Assembly (NCBI RefSeq): GCF_001592005.1
Contig: NZ_BCVZ01000004.1
Coordinates: 62,001 to 126,000 of the forward strand
Source: Bacillus sonorensis NBRC 101234 = KCTC 13918
GTDB taxonomy: Bacteria > Bacillota > Bacilli > Bacillales > Bacillaceae
Length of the DNA: 64,000 nt
Direction of reading: 5' to 3'
Shown here: piece by piece, positions 24,497 to 33,403 of the stretch
Layout: each line of letters opens with the position of its first letter
Numbering within the stretch: position 1 is the stretch's first letter
The notes under the pieces: generated by a model
What the model saw: the letters and a program-made list of their open reading frames with translations, nothing else
Databases searched by the model: none
What the model was told of the DNA's origin: nothing
Translations under genes and position numbers: made by a program

Positions 24497-25150
24497 TTAT
24501 TCCCGATCTATCCAGGCGGCTTGTTCAGTGCAGGCACACTCGTTTTTGAGTTCGCTGAGAAAGGAACGCATCAGCTTGTGCCGGTGTTCGGCAAGCCTTC
24601 TCCCTGTTTTGGTATTCATCAGATCTTTTAGAAGAAGCAGCTTCTCATAAAAATGGCCGACCGCAGATGGGGCGTTTTTATCATGGGAGCCTTCCCGGTA
24701 GAGCAAATGCCCCTTTGCACCCGCATACATGAAAGCCCGCGCGATTCCGACGGCGCCCATGGCATCAAGACGATCGGCGTCCTGAACGGCCTGTCCTTCT
24801 AAAGAAAGCTTTTGATCCTTGTATTTTTCCCTGTCTCTGAAGGACATTTTCGTAATGATGCTAATGATGTCCTCTGCGGCTTGATTGTCAATGCCGAAGC
24901 CTGATAATTGCCGCTTCAGCGCTGAGAGCGGCATTCGATGTCGCGCCGATAGTTTCTCATCGATTAAATCGTGTACAAGGGCGGCCGCTTCTGTGATAAA
25001 CAAATCCGCCCCTTCTTCTTTTGCGATCATAAGACTCAGGCGCTGCACCCGTTTGATATGAAGCCAGTCATGGCCTGTCCCTTCATCGCTAAGCTTTCCG
25101 CCGACCCATTCTGCAATCAGGCTGATCTGCTTCTTTTTCAGCTGACTCAT
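24497..25150 (-). CDS. ypgQ: HD-domain phosphohydrolase YpgQ
   Basis: A 217-residue metal-dependent HD phosphohydrolase: the first metal His is in GHDWLHIKRV (about 27) and the HD doublet is in ALVHDLIDEK (about 60), with a later Asp in VQDADRLDAMG. B. subtilis YpgQ is reported as a nucleoside-triphosphate hydrolase of this fold. The start is the ATG at 25150 that overlaps the bsaA stop as ATGA, giving translational coupling to bsaA; there is no independent ribosome site of note. Confidence 0.88.
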   Translation of the reverse strand: MSQLKKKQISLIAEWVGGKLSDEGTGHDWLHIKRVQRLSLMIAKEEGADLFITEAAALVHDLIDEKLSARHRMPLSALKRQLSGFGIDNQAAEDIISIITKMSFRDREKYKDQKLSLEGQAVQDADRLDAMGAVGIARAFMYAGAKGHLLYREGSHDKNAPSAVGHFYEKLLLLKDLMNTKTGRRLAEHRHKLMRSFLSELKNECACTEQAAWIDRE

Positions 25151-25626
25151 CCCAGCCATTGTTGAATGGTATCCTCCATTTCCTTCGGATTTGTCTGCGG
25201 CGAAAAGCGCTCAACAGTCTCGCCCGTTTGATCGACGAGGAATTTTGTGAAATTCCACTTGATTGCTTTTGTTCCGAGCATTCCTTTCGCCTTGCTCGTC
25301 AAATGTGAAAACAGCGGATGGATATGTTCGCCTTTTACATCGACTTTAGCAAACATCGGGAACGTCACCCCGTAATTCATCGTACAGAATTCCTCTATGC
25401 TTTTTTCATCGCCCGGCTCCTGATTCATAAATTGGTTGGACGGAAAGCCCAAAATGACAAACCCCCGGTCTTTATATGTATCATAAAGCTCCTGAAGCTG
25501 TTTGTACTGCGGGGTGAATCCGCATTTGCTGGCTGTATTGACAATGAGAAGAACCTTCCCTTCATACGGCTTCAGGGTCGTTTCTTCACCTTTAATCGTT
25601 TTTACGCTGATATCATACATGGACAT
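25147..25626 (-). CDS. bsaA: Thioredoxin-dependent glutathione-peroxidase homologue BsaA
   Basis: A 159-residue peroxidase of the GPx family. The peroxidatic residue is Cys (NTASKCGFTPQ, about 35), not selenocysteine, and the Gln and Trp of the catalytic site are in NQFMNQE and IKWNFTKF. The helix cysteine that resolves the reaction in thioredoxin-type enzymes is present in EEFCTMNYG. The usual FPCNQF cysteine is Ser here (GFPSNQF). The start ATG at 25626 is eight bases after AAAGGAG; earlier Met codons are too close. Overlaps ypgQ by four bases. Confidence 0.9.
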   Translation of the reverse strand: MSMYDISVKTIKGEETTLKPYEGKVLLIVNTASKCGFTPQYKQLQELYDTYKDRGFVILGFPSNQFMNQEPGDEKSIEEFCTMNYGVTFPMFAKVDVKGEHIHPLFSHLTSKAKGMLGTKAIKWNFTKFLVDQTGETVERFSPQTNPKEMEDTIQQWLG

Positions 25627-25640
25627 GTCCATCGCTCCTT

Positions 25641-27320
25641 TTAAAATAACCCTTTTGCCCTGCCGTTTTCATCCACATCCATTTGAAGCGCGGCCGGACG
25701 CTTCGGCAACCCCGGCATCGTCAAAATGCTGCCTGTCAGAGCGACGATGAAGCCGGCTCCTGCTGACGGCTTTAATTCGCGGACAGTAATGTAAAATCCA
25801 TGCGGTCTCCCGGTCTTCTCTGGATCGTCTGAAAGAGAGTATTGAGTTTTCGCCACACAAACAGGCAACCCGTTCAAGCCGTTTTTTTCCAATTCGACAA
25901 GTTGCTTTTTCGCCTTTTCCGTGAATTTGACACCTTCCGCTCCATATACGATCCTGGCGATCTTCGTCAGCTTTTCCTCGATTGGGTCTGTTAATTCGTA
26001 TAAATAAGAAAAGCGGTTTTCTTTTTCTTCAAGCACATTGATGACGTTTCGGGCAAGCTCGACACCGCCTTTTCCGCCCTCTTCCCAAACATTGCACACT
26101 GAAGCTGGATGGCCGTTTTCCCGGCACCAGTCAAGCACGGCTTCAAGTTCCTCCTCTCCATCCTGGACAAACCGGTTTACCGCAACGACATAAGGAAGAC
26201 CGAAAGCTCTGATCGTCTCAATGTGTTTTGCAAGGTTGGCAATGCCTCTTTTTACGGCTCCCGTATCGCTGATCTTTAAATCTTGAAGCGCGACGCCGCC
26301 GTGCATCTTCAGCGCCCTTACCGTGGCGACGATCACGACCGCACCCGGAGTAAATCGGCCAGCCCTCGTTTTGATATGGAAAAACTTTTCGGCTCCTAAA
26401 TCAGCGCCGAATCCCGCTTCAGTTACGACGTAATCAGCAAGCTTCGCCGCCATTTTAGTCGCGATCAGACTATTTGAGCCATGGGCGATATTGGCAAACG
26501 GCCCCCCGTGCACGAGCGCCGGCGTTCCCTCGACGGTTTGCACGAGATTCGGCTTCAGCGCGTCCTTTAAGAGAAGAGCGAGCGCTCCCTCAACTCCAAG
26601 CATTTCGACTGTCACCGGTTTTTGGTCTTTTGTGTATGCAACAATCATTGCCGCAAGTCTGTTCTTTAAATCTTTCAAATCGGAGGCAAGACATAAAACG
26701 GCCATGATTTCAGATGCGACCGTGATGTCAAACCCGTCTTCCCGCGGAAAGCCGTTTGCTTTGCCGCCCAGTCCAATGACAGTTTCCCTTAGCGCCCTGT
26801 CATTGAGATCGAGGGTCCTTTTCCAGACGATTCTTCTGATGTCAATGTTTAATTCGTTTCCGTGATGAATATGATTGTCAATGAAAGCAGCCAAAGCGTT
26901 GTTCGCGCTTGTAATCGCGTGCATATCTCCAGTAAAGTGAAGGTTGATGTCCTCCATCGGCAGAACCTGCGAATAGCCGCCTCCTGCTGCGCCGCCTTTT
27001 AAACCCATCGTCGGTCCGAGAGACGGTTCCCGCAGCGCCACAATCGACCGTTTCCCCTCCTGCCAGAGCGCCTGGCTCAGTCCGACGGTCACAGTTGACT
27101 TTCCTTCACCCGCGGGCGTCGGATTGATGGAAGTGACCAAAATAACATGTCCGTCTCGTTGATCTGCTAAACGCTCAAAAATATCTAAAGAAATTTTCGC
27201 TTTTGTGAAACCAAAGTACTCTATTTCTTCGTCATCTATACTGAGTTTCCGTGCAATTTCCGCTATCGGTTTTAATTTCTGGCTTTGAGCGATCTCAATG
27301 TCTGATAAGTGGGATTTCAT
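25641..27320 (-). CDS. fhs: Formate-tetrahydrofolate ligase
   Basis: ATP-dependent formation of 10-formyl-THF from formate (559 aa, full length). It shows the P-loop [14 protein letters not shown] (about 67), [18 protein letters not shown], and [29 protein letters not shown] in pieces of the C-terminal half. Start ATG at 27320 has AAAGGAGG eleven bases upstream. B. subtilis 168 has no fhs, so this is one mark of the licheniformis group. It sits between bsaA and metA, transcribed towards bsaA, and may be co-transcribed with it (14-base gap). Confidence 0.95.
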   Translation of the reverse strand: MKSHLSDIEIAQSQKLKPIAEIARKLSIDDEEIEYFGFTKAKISLDIFERLADQRDGHVILVTSINPTPAGEGKSTVTVGLSQALWQEGKRSIVALREPSLGPTMGLKGGAAGGGYSQVLPMEDINLHFTGDMHAITSANNALAAFIDNHIHHGNELNIDIRRIVWKRTLDLNDRALRETVIGLGGKANGFPREDGFDITVASEIMAVLCLASDLKDLKNRLAAMIVAYTKDQKPVTVEMLGVEGALALLLKDALKPNLVQTVEGTPALVHGGPFANIAHGSNSLIATKMAAKLADYVVTEAGFGADLGAEKFFHIKTRAGRFTPGAVVIVATVRALKMHGGVALQDLKISDTGAVKRGIANLAKHIETIRAFGLPYVVAVNRFVQDGEEELEAVLDWCRENGHPASVCNVWEEGGKGGVELARNVINVLEEKENRFSYLYELTDPIEEKLTKIARIVYGAEGVKFTEKAKKQLVELEKNGLNGLPVCVAKTQYSLSDDPEKTGRPHGFYITVRELKPSAGAGFIVALTGSILTMPGLPKRPAALQMDVDENGRAKGLF

Positions 27321-27404
27321 ATGAAGAGGAGCCTCCTTTTCGTTGATTACATGATGATTTCCATATTTTTCACACACTTCTTTTATTGTATCACAATTCA
27401 CACA

Positions 27405-27433
27405 TTGAAATATCGCCAAAAAGTTCCTATAAT
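27405..27433 (+). promoter_or_regulatory. metA sigma-A promoter
   Basis: TTGAAA (27405-27410), 17-base spacer, TATAAT (27428-27433). The leader is only about 30 bases, so there is no room for an S-box riboswitch. Confidence 0.8.
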
Positions 27434-27469
27434 GAAGAAAAATCAGCGGAGAAAACCGGAGGTGGCGTG

Positions 27470-28378
27470 TTGCCTATCAACATTCCTATTGATTTGCCAG
27501 CAAAGCAGATTCTTGAAAGTGAAAATATTTTCGTCATGGATGAAAAACGGGCGTTCCATCAGGATATCAGGCCTTTGAACATTGTGATTCTCAATTTGAT
27601 GCCGCAGAAAATCAAAACGGAGACACAGCTTCTGAGAATGCTCGGAAATTCTCCTTTGCAGGTATATTTCACTTTTTTAATACCGTCTACACACACACCA
27701 AAAAACACAGCAAGGCAGCATTTAGAACAATTTTATACAACCTTTTCTTCGATCAAGGACAAAAAATTTGACGGCATGATCATTACAGGAGCGCCGATCG
27801 AACATCTGGCATATGAAGAAGTTTCATATTGGAATGAGCTTCAGGACATTTTTGACTGGAGCAAAACAAACGTCACGTCAACGCTTCACATATGCTGGGG
27901 AGCCCAAGCCGGGCTGTTCCATCATTACGGCATTCGCAAAACAAAATTGCCGAAAAAAACGTTCGGCGTGTTCGAACACAGAATTTTAGAGAAAAATGAA
28001 AGATTGGTAAGAGGATTTGAAGAATTCTACTATGTCCCGCATTCCAGGCATACAGATATAAACATGGACGATTTAAAATCGGCGGAGGATTTAAAAGTGC
28101 TCAGCATCTCTGATGAAGCAGGCGTCTGTTTAATTGCTTCAAAAGATGAAAAACAAGTTTTTTTGACTGGACATCCTGAGTATGATACCGATACTCTTAA
28201 AGAGGAGTATGAAAGAGATCTGGCCAAAAACATGAAGATTGACCCGCCAGTGAACTATTTTAAGGATGGACCGGACGGACCGGTGCCTGTTAATCGCTGG
28301 AAAGCCCATGCCACTCTATTGTTTATGAATTGGCTGAATTACTATGTTTATCAGGAAACACCGTATGAGTGGAAATGA
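27470..28378 (+). CDS. metA: Homoserine O-acyltransferase MetA
   Basis: First committed enzyme of methionine synthesis, class I glutamine-amidotransferase-like fold, 302 aa. The acyl-enzyme Cys is in HICWGAQAG (about 142) and the catalytic His-Glu is in [11 protein letters not shown] (about 235). In Bacillus, MetA proteins of this type use acetyl-CoA, marked by an active-site Glu in the segment before the Cys; I infer that. Start is the TTG at 27470, seven bases after GGAGG. Monocistronic, divergent from fhs, with its promoter at 27405-27433. Confidence 0.93.
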   Translation: MPINIPIDLPAKQILESENIFVMDEKRAFHQDIRPLNIVILNLMPQKIKTETQLLRMLGNSPLQVYFTFLIPSTHTPKNTARQHLEQFYTTFSSIKDKKFDGMIITGAPIEHLAYEEVSYWNELQDIFDWSKTNVTSTLHICWGAQAGLFHHYGIRKTKLPKKTFGVFEHRILEKNERLVRGFEEFYYVPHSRHTDINMDDLKSAEDLKVLSISDEAGVCLIASKDEKQVFLTGHPEYDTDTLKEEYERDLAKNMKIDPPVNYFKDGPDGPVPVNRWKAHATLLFMNWLNYYVYQETPYEWK

Positions 28379-28432
28379 AATTCTCATGCTCCGGTCTGAT
28401 GCAAGATGTCCGAAATATGATAAAATACAGTT

Positions 28433-28630
28433 GGGTTAGTCTTCCATAAAAGATTCTATACCATCGCAAACATCAGCCCCTGGCTTTTTTACGGGGGGTC
28501 AGGAAGCTCTTGGAAACCAGTGCTTTCCTGCGAATCCAAACTTTAAAAATACCTTAATTTTTGTTCTTCATTTATAATTAAATTATAATTTTATGGTATG
28601 GTATCTGTGGACATTAACTCCTGTTTTTTT
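28433..28630 (+). ncRNA. bsrB: 6S-2-like RNA (bsrB)
   Basis: A roughly 198-base gene-free unit that folds end to end. The 5' segments GGGTTAGTCTTCCA (28433-28446) and AGATTCTATACCAT (28451-28464) pair with ATGGTATGGTATCT (28593-28606) and GTGGACATTAACTCC (28608-28622), just before a seven-T run (28624-28630). The interior has an apical hairpin CAGGAAGC / GCTTTCCTG and long A+T-rich unpaired stretches like an open promoter. An extended -10, TGATAAAAT (hexamer 28421-28426), lies six bases upstream. This is the build and length of Bacillus 6S-2 RNA, which binds RNA polymerase. Identification is by structure and by place before ugtP. Confidence 0.72.
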
Positions 28631-28675
28631 ACTATTTAGAGCTCTTGCTGTTTGAATTAATTGAGGTGAATATGT

Positions 28676-29827
28676 TTGAATACCAACAAAAATATATTAA
28701 TTTTGACTGCAAATTACGGAAATGGCCATGTTCAAGTAGCCAAAACTCTTTATCAAGAGTGTGAAAGGCTTGGTTTTAAGAATGTAACTGTTTCGAATTT
28801 GTATCAAGAATCAAATCCGATTGTGTCTGACATTACGCAATATCTCTACCTGAAAAGTTTTTCAATCGGGAAACAGTTTTATCGCCTTTTTTACTATGGG
28901 GTCGATAAAATTTACAATAAAAGAAAGTTTAATATCTATTTTAAAATGGGGAATAAGCGGCTTGACCAGCTTATTAAAAAGCATCAGCCGGATATCATCA
29001 TCAATACGTTTCCGATGATCGTCGTCCCTGAATACAGACGGAGAATGGGGAAAGTCATTCCGACATTCAACGTGATGACGGATTTCTGCCTTCATAAAAT
29101 TTGGGTTCATGAACATATCGATAAATATTATGTGGCGACTGATTACGTGAAGGAAAAACTTCTTGAAATCGGCACCCACCCAAATAATGTAAAAATTACA
29201 GGCATTCCGATTCGCCGGCAGTTTGAAGAAGAAATGGACAAAGACGAAATTTACGCCAAGTATCAGCTGTCTCCTGATCGAAAGATTCTGCTGATCATGG
29301 CGGGCGCCCACGGGGTTCTCAAAAATGTAAAGGAACTGTGCGAATCCCTTGTGACAAAAGAAGATGTCCAAGTCGCTGTCGTTTGCGGAAAAAACACGGT
29401 ATTAAAAAACTCGCTTGAAGAAATTGAAGCCGTATATCCGAATAAACTGAAAACGTTCGGCTATATCGAAAGAATTGACGAGCTGTTCAGAGTGGCCGAC
29501 TGCATGATCACAAAACCGGGCGGAATCACCCTTACGGAAGCTACCGCAATCGGTGTTCCGGTTATCCTTTACAAACCTGTGCCGGGGCAGGAAAAAGAAA
29601 ACGCCCTGTACTTTGAGGATAAAGGCGCTGCCATCGTGGTAAACAGGCATGAGGAGATCCTTGAGTCCGTCTCTTCCCTATTGGCGGATGAACAAAAACT
29701 AAACGAAATGAAACGGAATATTAAAAGCCTGCACTTATCCAATTCTTCAGAAGTCATCCTGACTGACATCGTCGAACAGTCTGAAATCATCATGAATAAA
29801 AAACAGGCTGTGAGAGCCCTGTCTTAA
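28676..29827 (+). CDS. ugtP: UDP-glucose diacylglycerol glucosyltransferase UgtP
   Basis: A 383-residue processive glucosyltransferase that makes mono- and diglucosyl-diacylglycerol, the lipoteichoic acid anchor, and links UDP-glucose level to cell size by inhibiting FtsZ. Family GT28: the N-terminal acceptor loop LTANYGNGHVQVA (about 9-21), the central linker, and the donor-binding KPGGITLTEATAIGVPVI (about 280-297). The start is the TTG at 28676, eight bases after GAGGTG. Monocistronic, with a strong terminator downstream, and preceded by the 6S-like RNA. Confidence 0.95.
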   Translation: MNTNKNILILTANYGNGHVQVAKTLYQECERLGFKNVTVSNLYQESNPIVSDITQYLYLKSFSIGKQFYRLFYYGVDKIYNKRKFNIYFKMGNKRLDQLIKKHQPDIIINTFPMIVVPEYRRRMGKVIPTFNVMTDFCLHKIWVHEHIDKYYVATDYVKEKLLEIGTHPNNVKITGIPIRRQFEEEMDKDEIYAKYQLSPDRKILLIMAGAHGVLKNVKELCESLVTKEDVQVAVVCGKNTVLKNSLEEIEAVYPNKLKTFGYIERIDELFRVADCMITKPGGITLTEATAIGVPVILYKPVPGQEKENALYFEDKGAAIVVNRHEEILESVSSLLADEQKLNEMKRNIKSLHLSNSSEVILTDIVEQSEIIMNKKQAVRALS

Positions 29828-29847
29828 GCTGGGCTCCCGACAATTAG

Positions 29848-29880
29848 AAAAAACACTTGTTTTCACAAGTGTTTTTTCTT
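29848..29880. terminator. Terminator after ugtP
   Basis: AAAAAACACTTGT-TTTC-ACAAGTGTTTTTT; symmetrical, also able to serve the convergent AIM24-family gene. Confidence 0.9.
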
Positions 29881-29885
29881 TTGCT

Positions 29886-30578
29886 TTATGATTCGGTATA
29901 ATACACTTCTTCAAACGGCTGAACGACGACAAATCCGTTTCCGGCAAATTTCATTTGAATCGACTCCCCGCTCCCCCTGCCGATGAATGTTTTAAAAGAG
30001 ACATCTGTAACAAATTCAGGCTGAAGTCCGCCTGACCAAGCAATGGTTGCGTTTGGATCGGTATATACGGGGCTTTCCGGAGAAACAAGCAGAGTAAGCG
30101 GCTCATAATGGCTTGTGATCGCTGCCATTCCCGTGCCCTCAAGCTTGACGTTAAACAGTCCGCCTGCCAGCATGCCCGAGATTTTTTTCATCAGCTTAAT
30201 ATCCCACTTGATTGCAGGTTCAAAGGCCAGCAGATCATTCCCGTTAACAAAAATGGCATCATTGTCTAAATTTAAAATCGATATCTTTTTTCCTTGATCG
30301 GCAAGGTAAAGTTTTCCATCCCCTTCGGCTTTCATAAGTGAAGCGCCTTCACCGCTGAACACCTTTTTCATCATCCGCCCAAGTCCGTGTTCAAACACCC
30401 CTTCCCTCTCGAATTTGATTTGCCCTCTGTAGGAAATCATTGAACCGGCTTTAGCCCAAACTTTCCCGTCTAGATTCACTTCAAGCAGGCGCGGGGTCTC
30501 AAGTTCAAACATCCCTTCCCCTTTGTCTTCCTGCTGCGTTTTTTTCACAAATTCATCAATCGAATAACGATTCATCAT
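29886..30578 (-). CDS. AIM24-family protein
   Basis: A 230-residue protein of the AIM24/TIGR00266-related beta-prism family: LLEVNLDGKVWAKAGSMIS near residue 31, GEGASLMKAEGDGKLYLAD around 76, and DVSFKTFIGRGSGESIQMKFAGNG towards the end (written here in part). Such proteins are common in Bacillus and mitochondria; their role is unclear. Either Met at 30578 or 30575 can start, with AAGGAGTG upstream. It stands alone between ugtP and cspD. I do not recognise it as part of the 168 order. Confidence 0.78.
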   Translation of the reverse strand: MMNRYSIDEFVKKTQQEDKGEGMFELETPRLLEVNLDGKVWAKAGSMISYRGQIKFEREGVFEHGLGRMMKKVFSGEGASLMKAEGDGKLYLADQGKKISILNLDNDAIFVNGNDLLAFEPAIKWDIKLMKKISGMLAGGLFNVKLEGTGMAAITSHYEPLTLLVSPESPVYTDPNATIAWSGGLQPEFVTDVSFKTFIGRGSGESIQMKFAGNGFVVVQPFEEVYYTES

Positions 30579-30733
30579 CCACACTCCTTATGACTGTTTA
30601 CTTATATACGGAAAAGCCCTTTCCATGTTTCATTTTTTTCTTCTTCAGATAAGTTCTGAAGACTTTATGCTGAAAGCGATTTCAAAAAAATTCCTTAAAA
30701 AAGCATAAAAGTTCATTTTTTTCTCTTGACAGC

Positions 30734-30762
30734 TTGACGCGACTCTGTAGATAGTGTATAGT
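30734..30762 (+). promoter_or_regulatory. cspD promoter with long structured leader
   Basis: TTGACG (30734-30739), 17-base spacer, TATAGT (30757-30762). The transcript would have a leader of about 80 bases containing a hairpin (CATCATTTA with TAGATGATG, 30768-30800) and a second one (AGCACTTTGTGCT), as is usual for cold-shock mRNAs that are translated better when cold. Confidence 0.65.
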
Positions 30763-30847
30763 GAAACCATCATTTAGCAGAAACATCGTTAGATGATGAA
30801 AATTTTTTTTAGCACTTTGTGCTACAGTACTAGGAGGATTAAGCAAT

Positions 30848-31048
30848 ATGCAAAACGGTAAAGTAAAATGGTTTAACAATGAAAAAGGCTTCGGCTTCAT
30901 CGAAGTTGAAGGCGGAGACGATGTATTCGTTCATTTCACTGCAATTGAAGGTGAAGGATACAAGTCTTTAGAAGAAGGACAAGAAGTTTCTTTTGAAATC
31001 GTTGAAGGTAATCGTGGACCTCAAGCATCTAACGTTGTGAAGCTGTAA
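30848..31048 (+). CDS. cspD: Cold-shock RNA chaperone CspD
   Basis: A 66-residue single cold-shock domain (OB fold). RNP1 is KGFGFIEV (about 13-20) and RNP2 VFVHF (about 26-30), the two aromatic patches that bind single-stranded RNA and DNA. AGGAGG stands eleven bases before the ATG. Monocistronic with its own promoter and a terminator-like hairpin after it. It helps translation and melts RNA structure at low temperature. Confidence 0.97.
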   Translation: MQNGKVKWFNNEKGFGFIEVEGGDDVFVHFTAIEGEGYKSLEEGQEVSFEIVEGNRGPQASNVVKL

Positions 31049-31080
31049 CTTTTAACAGAATGAAGAAAAAATGAGACTTC

Positions 31081-31115
31081 AAATAGAGGAGAGGCATATG
31101 CGCCTCTCCTATTTA
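31081..31115. terminator. Bidirectional terminator, cspD / degR
   Basis: AAATAGAGGAGAGGC / GCGCCTCTCCTATTT stem (one bulge) around ATAT, then AATTTT; lies between convergent genes and overlaps the degR stop. Confidence 0.75.
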
Positions 31116-31297
31116 ATTTTCAGCTGAATTTCAATGGCCAGAATGTTTTGTTTTAGCCGTTGTTCGATTTCCTCGATATTTTTTTCCAGAGACGGACGCC
31201 CCTTTTTCGCAATATCCACCAGCTGTTCTAAATCTTTATATACCTCCACAAATGTCTTGTGCAGAACGGTTTGCAATTCATTGCTTTCCACTGTCAC
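31109..31297 (-). CDS. degR: DegR-like regulator stabilising DegU-phosphate
   Basis: A 62-residue, mostly helical acidic/basic protein (DLEQLVDIAKKGRPSLEKNI, then IEEIEQRLKQN). In B. subtilis DegR is a protein of this size, lies between cspD and ypzA, and protects phosphorylated DegU, raising degradative enzyme output. Assignment rests on position, size and on a perfect sigma-D -10 element upstream (31363-31370), since degR is known to be sigma-D dependent. Sequence alone gives no recognisable domain. Confidence 0.7.
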   Translation of the reverse strand: MTVESNELQTVLHKTFVEVYKDLEQLVDIAKKGRPSLEKNIEEIEQRLKQNILAIEIQLKIK

Positions 31298-31362
31298 AGG
31301 CCCCTTTTCTATAAGATACCCAAATTAGTAATATAGACTTATATTTTTTAGGCTCAATAGTT

Positions 31363-31370
31363 ATATCGGC
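31363..31370 (-). promoter_or_regulatory. Sigma-D -10 element of degR
   Basis: Minus strand GCCGATAT, a perfect sigma-D -10, about 65 bases before the degR start. The -35 at 15 bases is an A-rich AAAA, a partial match to TAAA. Confidence 0.65.
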
Positions 31371-31449
31371 TTAATTTTATTATATTTTTTCTTTTTTTGC
31401 ACATAAATATAATTGTTTTCAGGAAAATAATGATGGAGGTGTATGAATG

Positions 31450-31716
31450 ATGACATCAGAACATCACGATGCCGTTGACACGGGGTTTAATCAGCGGAGA
31501 CAGCTTGAATTGGCCGTGGAAACCGCCCAGAAAACGACCGGGATGGCGACCAGACAAAAAAGCTCCACCTTATCGGAATCAGCCTACAAGTCGATTGAGG
31601 ATGCCAGACGGCTCTCGCAAGCCGATGAATTATCCGCTTTGGATGAAGAATTTTTACACCAGCAGCTGGAGAGATTAAACGAATGCCAGCACCAGCTGGA
31701 TGAAGCCCAGCGATAA
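31450..31716 (+). CDS. ypzA: YpzA (DUF2564) small protein
   Basis: An 88-residue, soluble, Gln/Glu-rich helical protein matching YpzA: QLELAVETAQKTTGMATRQ near residue 17, SAYKSIEDARRLSQADELSALD in the middle. GGAGGT precedes; the Met at 31450 has nine-base spacing and the Met at 31447 six, either may start. It is monocistronic with a terminator at 31721-31742. Function unknown; helical, possibly coiled-coil. Confidence 0.85.
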   Translation: MTSEHHDAVDTGFNQRRQLELAVETAQKTTGMATRQKSSTLSESAYKSIEDARRLSQADELSALDEEFLHQQLERLNECQHQLDEAQR

Positions 31717-31720
31717 CAAA

Positions 31721-31744
31721 AAAACCGCATGACTGCGGTTTTTT
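31721..31744. terminator. Bidirectional terminator, ypzA / ypeQ
   Basis: AAAACCGCA-TGAC-TGCGGTTTT with A and T runs on each side. Confidence 0.88.
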
Positions 31745-31755
31745 TCATGAATGTG

Positions 31756-31941
31756 TCAGCTGTTATTTGTCAGCACTTCTCCATATGTGCGGAGCTTCTC
31801 TCCGACAGTGCATTTTGTAATGCAAAATGCATGGGCATACGTTTTTCCGTATTCCTTTCTGAAATGTTTTTTGATAAAACACCCTTCACAATAGGTGTCC
31901 TGCAGGTTTGTCAGTTCTTTCAAGATCTCCTTCTTATCCAA
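31756..31941 (-). CDS. ypeQ: Zinc-finger protein YpeQ
   Basis: A 61-residue protein with a four-cysteine pattern, YCEGCFIKKHF (about 19-22) and FCITKCTVGEK (about 42-46), a small zinc finger. I place the start at the TTG at 31941, nine bases after CGGAG; the ATG at 31950 touches the ribosome site. It follows ypeP closely, with the ribosome site next to the ypeP stop. Function unknown. Confidence 0.8.
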   Translation of the reverse strand: MDKKEILKELTNLQDTYCEGCFIKKHFRKEYGKTYAHAFCITKCTVGEKLRTYGEVLTNNS

Positions 31942-31955
31942 GGCTTTCATCTCCG

Positions 31956-32615
31956 TTATTTATCTAGTTTCGTGTGGCTTTCCACAATGGTATGCTCAAG
32001 CATTTTTTTGGCAAGCTGATCTGCTTCTTTATTGTCTTTGCGGCTGATTTGAATATAGGTCGGCGAAAGTTTTAATTTTTCAAGCTGTTTTTCAATTCGA
32101 TCAAGCCATTTTGAGTGAACTGGATCATAGCACGGCCAGTTTCCTTCAAGCTGGTTTAAGACGACAAGCGAATCCCCTTTTATGATGACTGAGTTTCTGC
32201 TCGCTCCAAGATCCCTGAGCTCGTTTACTGCTTCATGGAGGGCGGCGTATTCCGCTTCATTATTTGTCGTCAGCCGAAAGCTTTTGTTTTTTCTTAATCG
32301 ATATCTTTCCCCTCCGAGGGAATAATAAATCACGATCCCCAGGCCTGCCAGCTCGCTTTCCTTGTCATAGCTTCCGTCAAAAAACACCGTGATTTCATCA
32401 GGTTCATGCGCCAGTTCTTCCTTTAGCTTTTCAAGTTCCTTCAGCGTCCAGAAGCTGCCCTTTTCATCTTCAAACTCAAGCCCGCTGACATATGGACTCT
32501 GTGTGAGCCTGCGGCCGATCGCCACCGCATCTTTCACTTCGATCCATTCATCGGCGGTGAACGGGACGGATGCGGATGCGTTCATATTTATATTCATGCT
32601 TGCTCTTAGTTTCAC
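31956..32615 (-). CDS. ypeP: RNase HI-domain protein YpeP
   Basis: A 219-residue protein with an N-terminal region of about 75 residues that I do not recognise and a C-terminal RNase HI fold. The four acidic active-site positions are all visible: FFDGSYD (about 84), TNNEAEY (Glu, about 122), GDSLVV (about 148) and NKEADQLAKK (about 198). Start is the GTG at 32615 after AAAGGTGAT. Whether it cuts RNA:DNA hybrids or acts on another nucleic acid is not known. Upstream of ypeQ, divergent from ypdP. Confidence 0.85.
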   Translation of the reverse strand: MKLRASMNINMNASASVPFTADEWIEVKDAVAIGRRLTQSPYVSGLEFEDEKGSFWTLKELEKLKEELAHEPDEITVFFDGSYDKESELAGLGIVIYYSLGGERYRLRKNKSFRLTTNNEAEYAALHEAVNELRDLGASRNSVIIKGDSLVVLNQLEGNWPCYDPVHSKWLDRIEKQLEKLKLSPTYIQISRKDNKEADQLAKKMLEHTIVESHTKLDK

Positions 32616-32701
32616 AAAATCACCTTTATTCAAATGATGTTTTGTTATGCTATAATCAAAACGGTCTGATTACAGCTTATAGAGAAAGGAAGTACTTGTT
32701 T

Positions 32702-33403
32702 TTGTTTAACGAGATGTTGTGGATTAGTTTTGCAATCATTAATTTTATCATTGTTCTCTTCTTTTTTAAACGATTCGGCAAAACCGGCCTGTTTGTTTGG
32801 ATCGGTTTTGCCACAGTCGCCGCCAATATCGAGGTTGCGAAAACGGTCGAGCTGTTCGGCCTGACCTCGACGCTCGGCAATATCATGTATGGCAGCGTAT
32901 TTTTTGCGACAGATGTCATCAATGAAAAATATGGCAAAGAAGAAGCGAAGAAAGCCGTATCACTCGGTTTTTTCATCCTTATCAGCCTGACCGCCGTCAT
33001 GCAGGGCGCCCTGCTTTTCAAGCCGCATCCTGAAGACATCGCACAGCCGGCGCTTGAGACGATCTTCGGATTTCTGCCGCGCGTTGCGCTCGGGAGCCTG
33101 CTTGCCTATATCATCAGCCAAACACTTGATGTTTATGTATATTCGGGGATCAGAAGGTTATTTCCTTCCGATCGGGCATTATGGTTTCGCAACAGCGGCA
33201 GCACCGCAGTCAGCCAGCTTCTCGATACGTTCATTTTTACGAGCGTCGCTTTTATCGGCACATATCCCCTCGACGTATGGGTGCAGATTTTTATCACTAC
33301 ATATGCACTAAAATTCGTTGTCGCCCTTTTTGCAGCCCCTTACGCTTATGCTGCCAAACGGATCACTCCTTTGGATGAAAGGAGCGGGAACGATGCCTGT
33401 TGA
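32702..33403 (+). CDS. ypdP: Queuosine-precursor transporter YpdP (YhhQ family)
   Basis: A 233-residue, six-helix membrane protein of the YhhQ/queuosine precursor transporter family. The family marks [27 protein letters not shown] and the C-terminal [15 protein letters not shown] are present. Start is the TTG at 32702, nine bases after AGGAAG. The promoter has an extended -10, TGCTATAAT (hexamer 32651-32656). I looked for a preQ1 riboswitch in the short leader and do not see one. Overlaps the next gene, ypdQ, by 11 bases. Confidence 0.88.
   Translation: MFNEMLWISFAIINFIIVLFFFKRFGKTGLFVWIGFATVAANIEVAKTVELFGLTSTLGNIMYGSVFFATDVINEKYGKEEAKKAVSLGFFILISLTAVMQGALLFKPHPEDIAQPALETIFGFLPRVALGSLLAYIISQTLDVYVYSGIRRLFPSDRALWFRNSGSTAVSQLLDTFIFTSVAFIGTYPLDVWVQIFITTYALKFVVALFAAPYAYAAKRITPLDERSGNDAC

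Noticed and set aside
27340..27470. S-box (SAM) riboswitch before metA
   Set aside because: Promoter is 37 bases from the start; no room for an aptamer and no S-box motifs.
32640..32702. preQ1 riboswitch before ypdP
   Set aside because: Leader is about 45 bases and lacks the C-rich preQ1 fold; only a promoter is visible.
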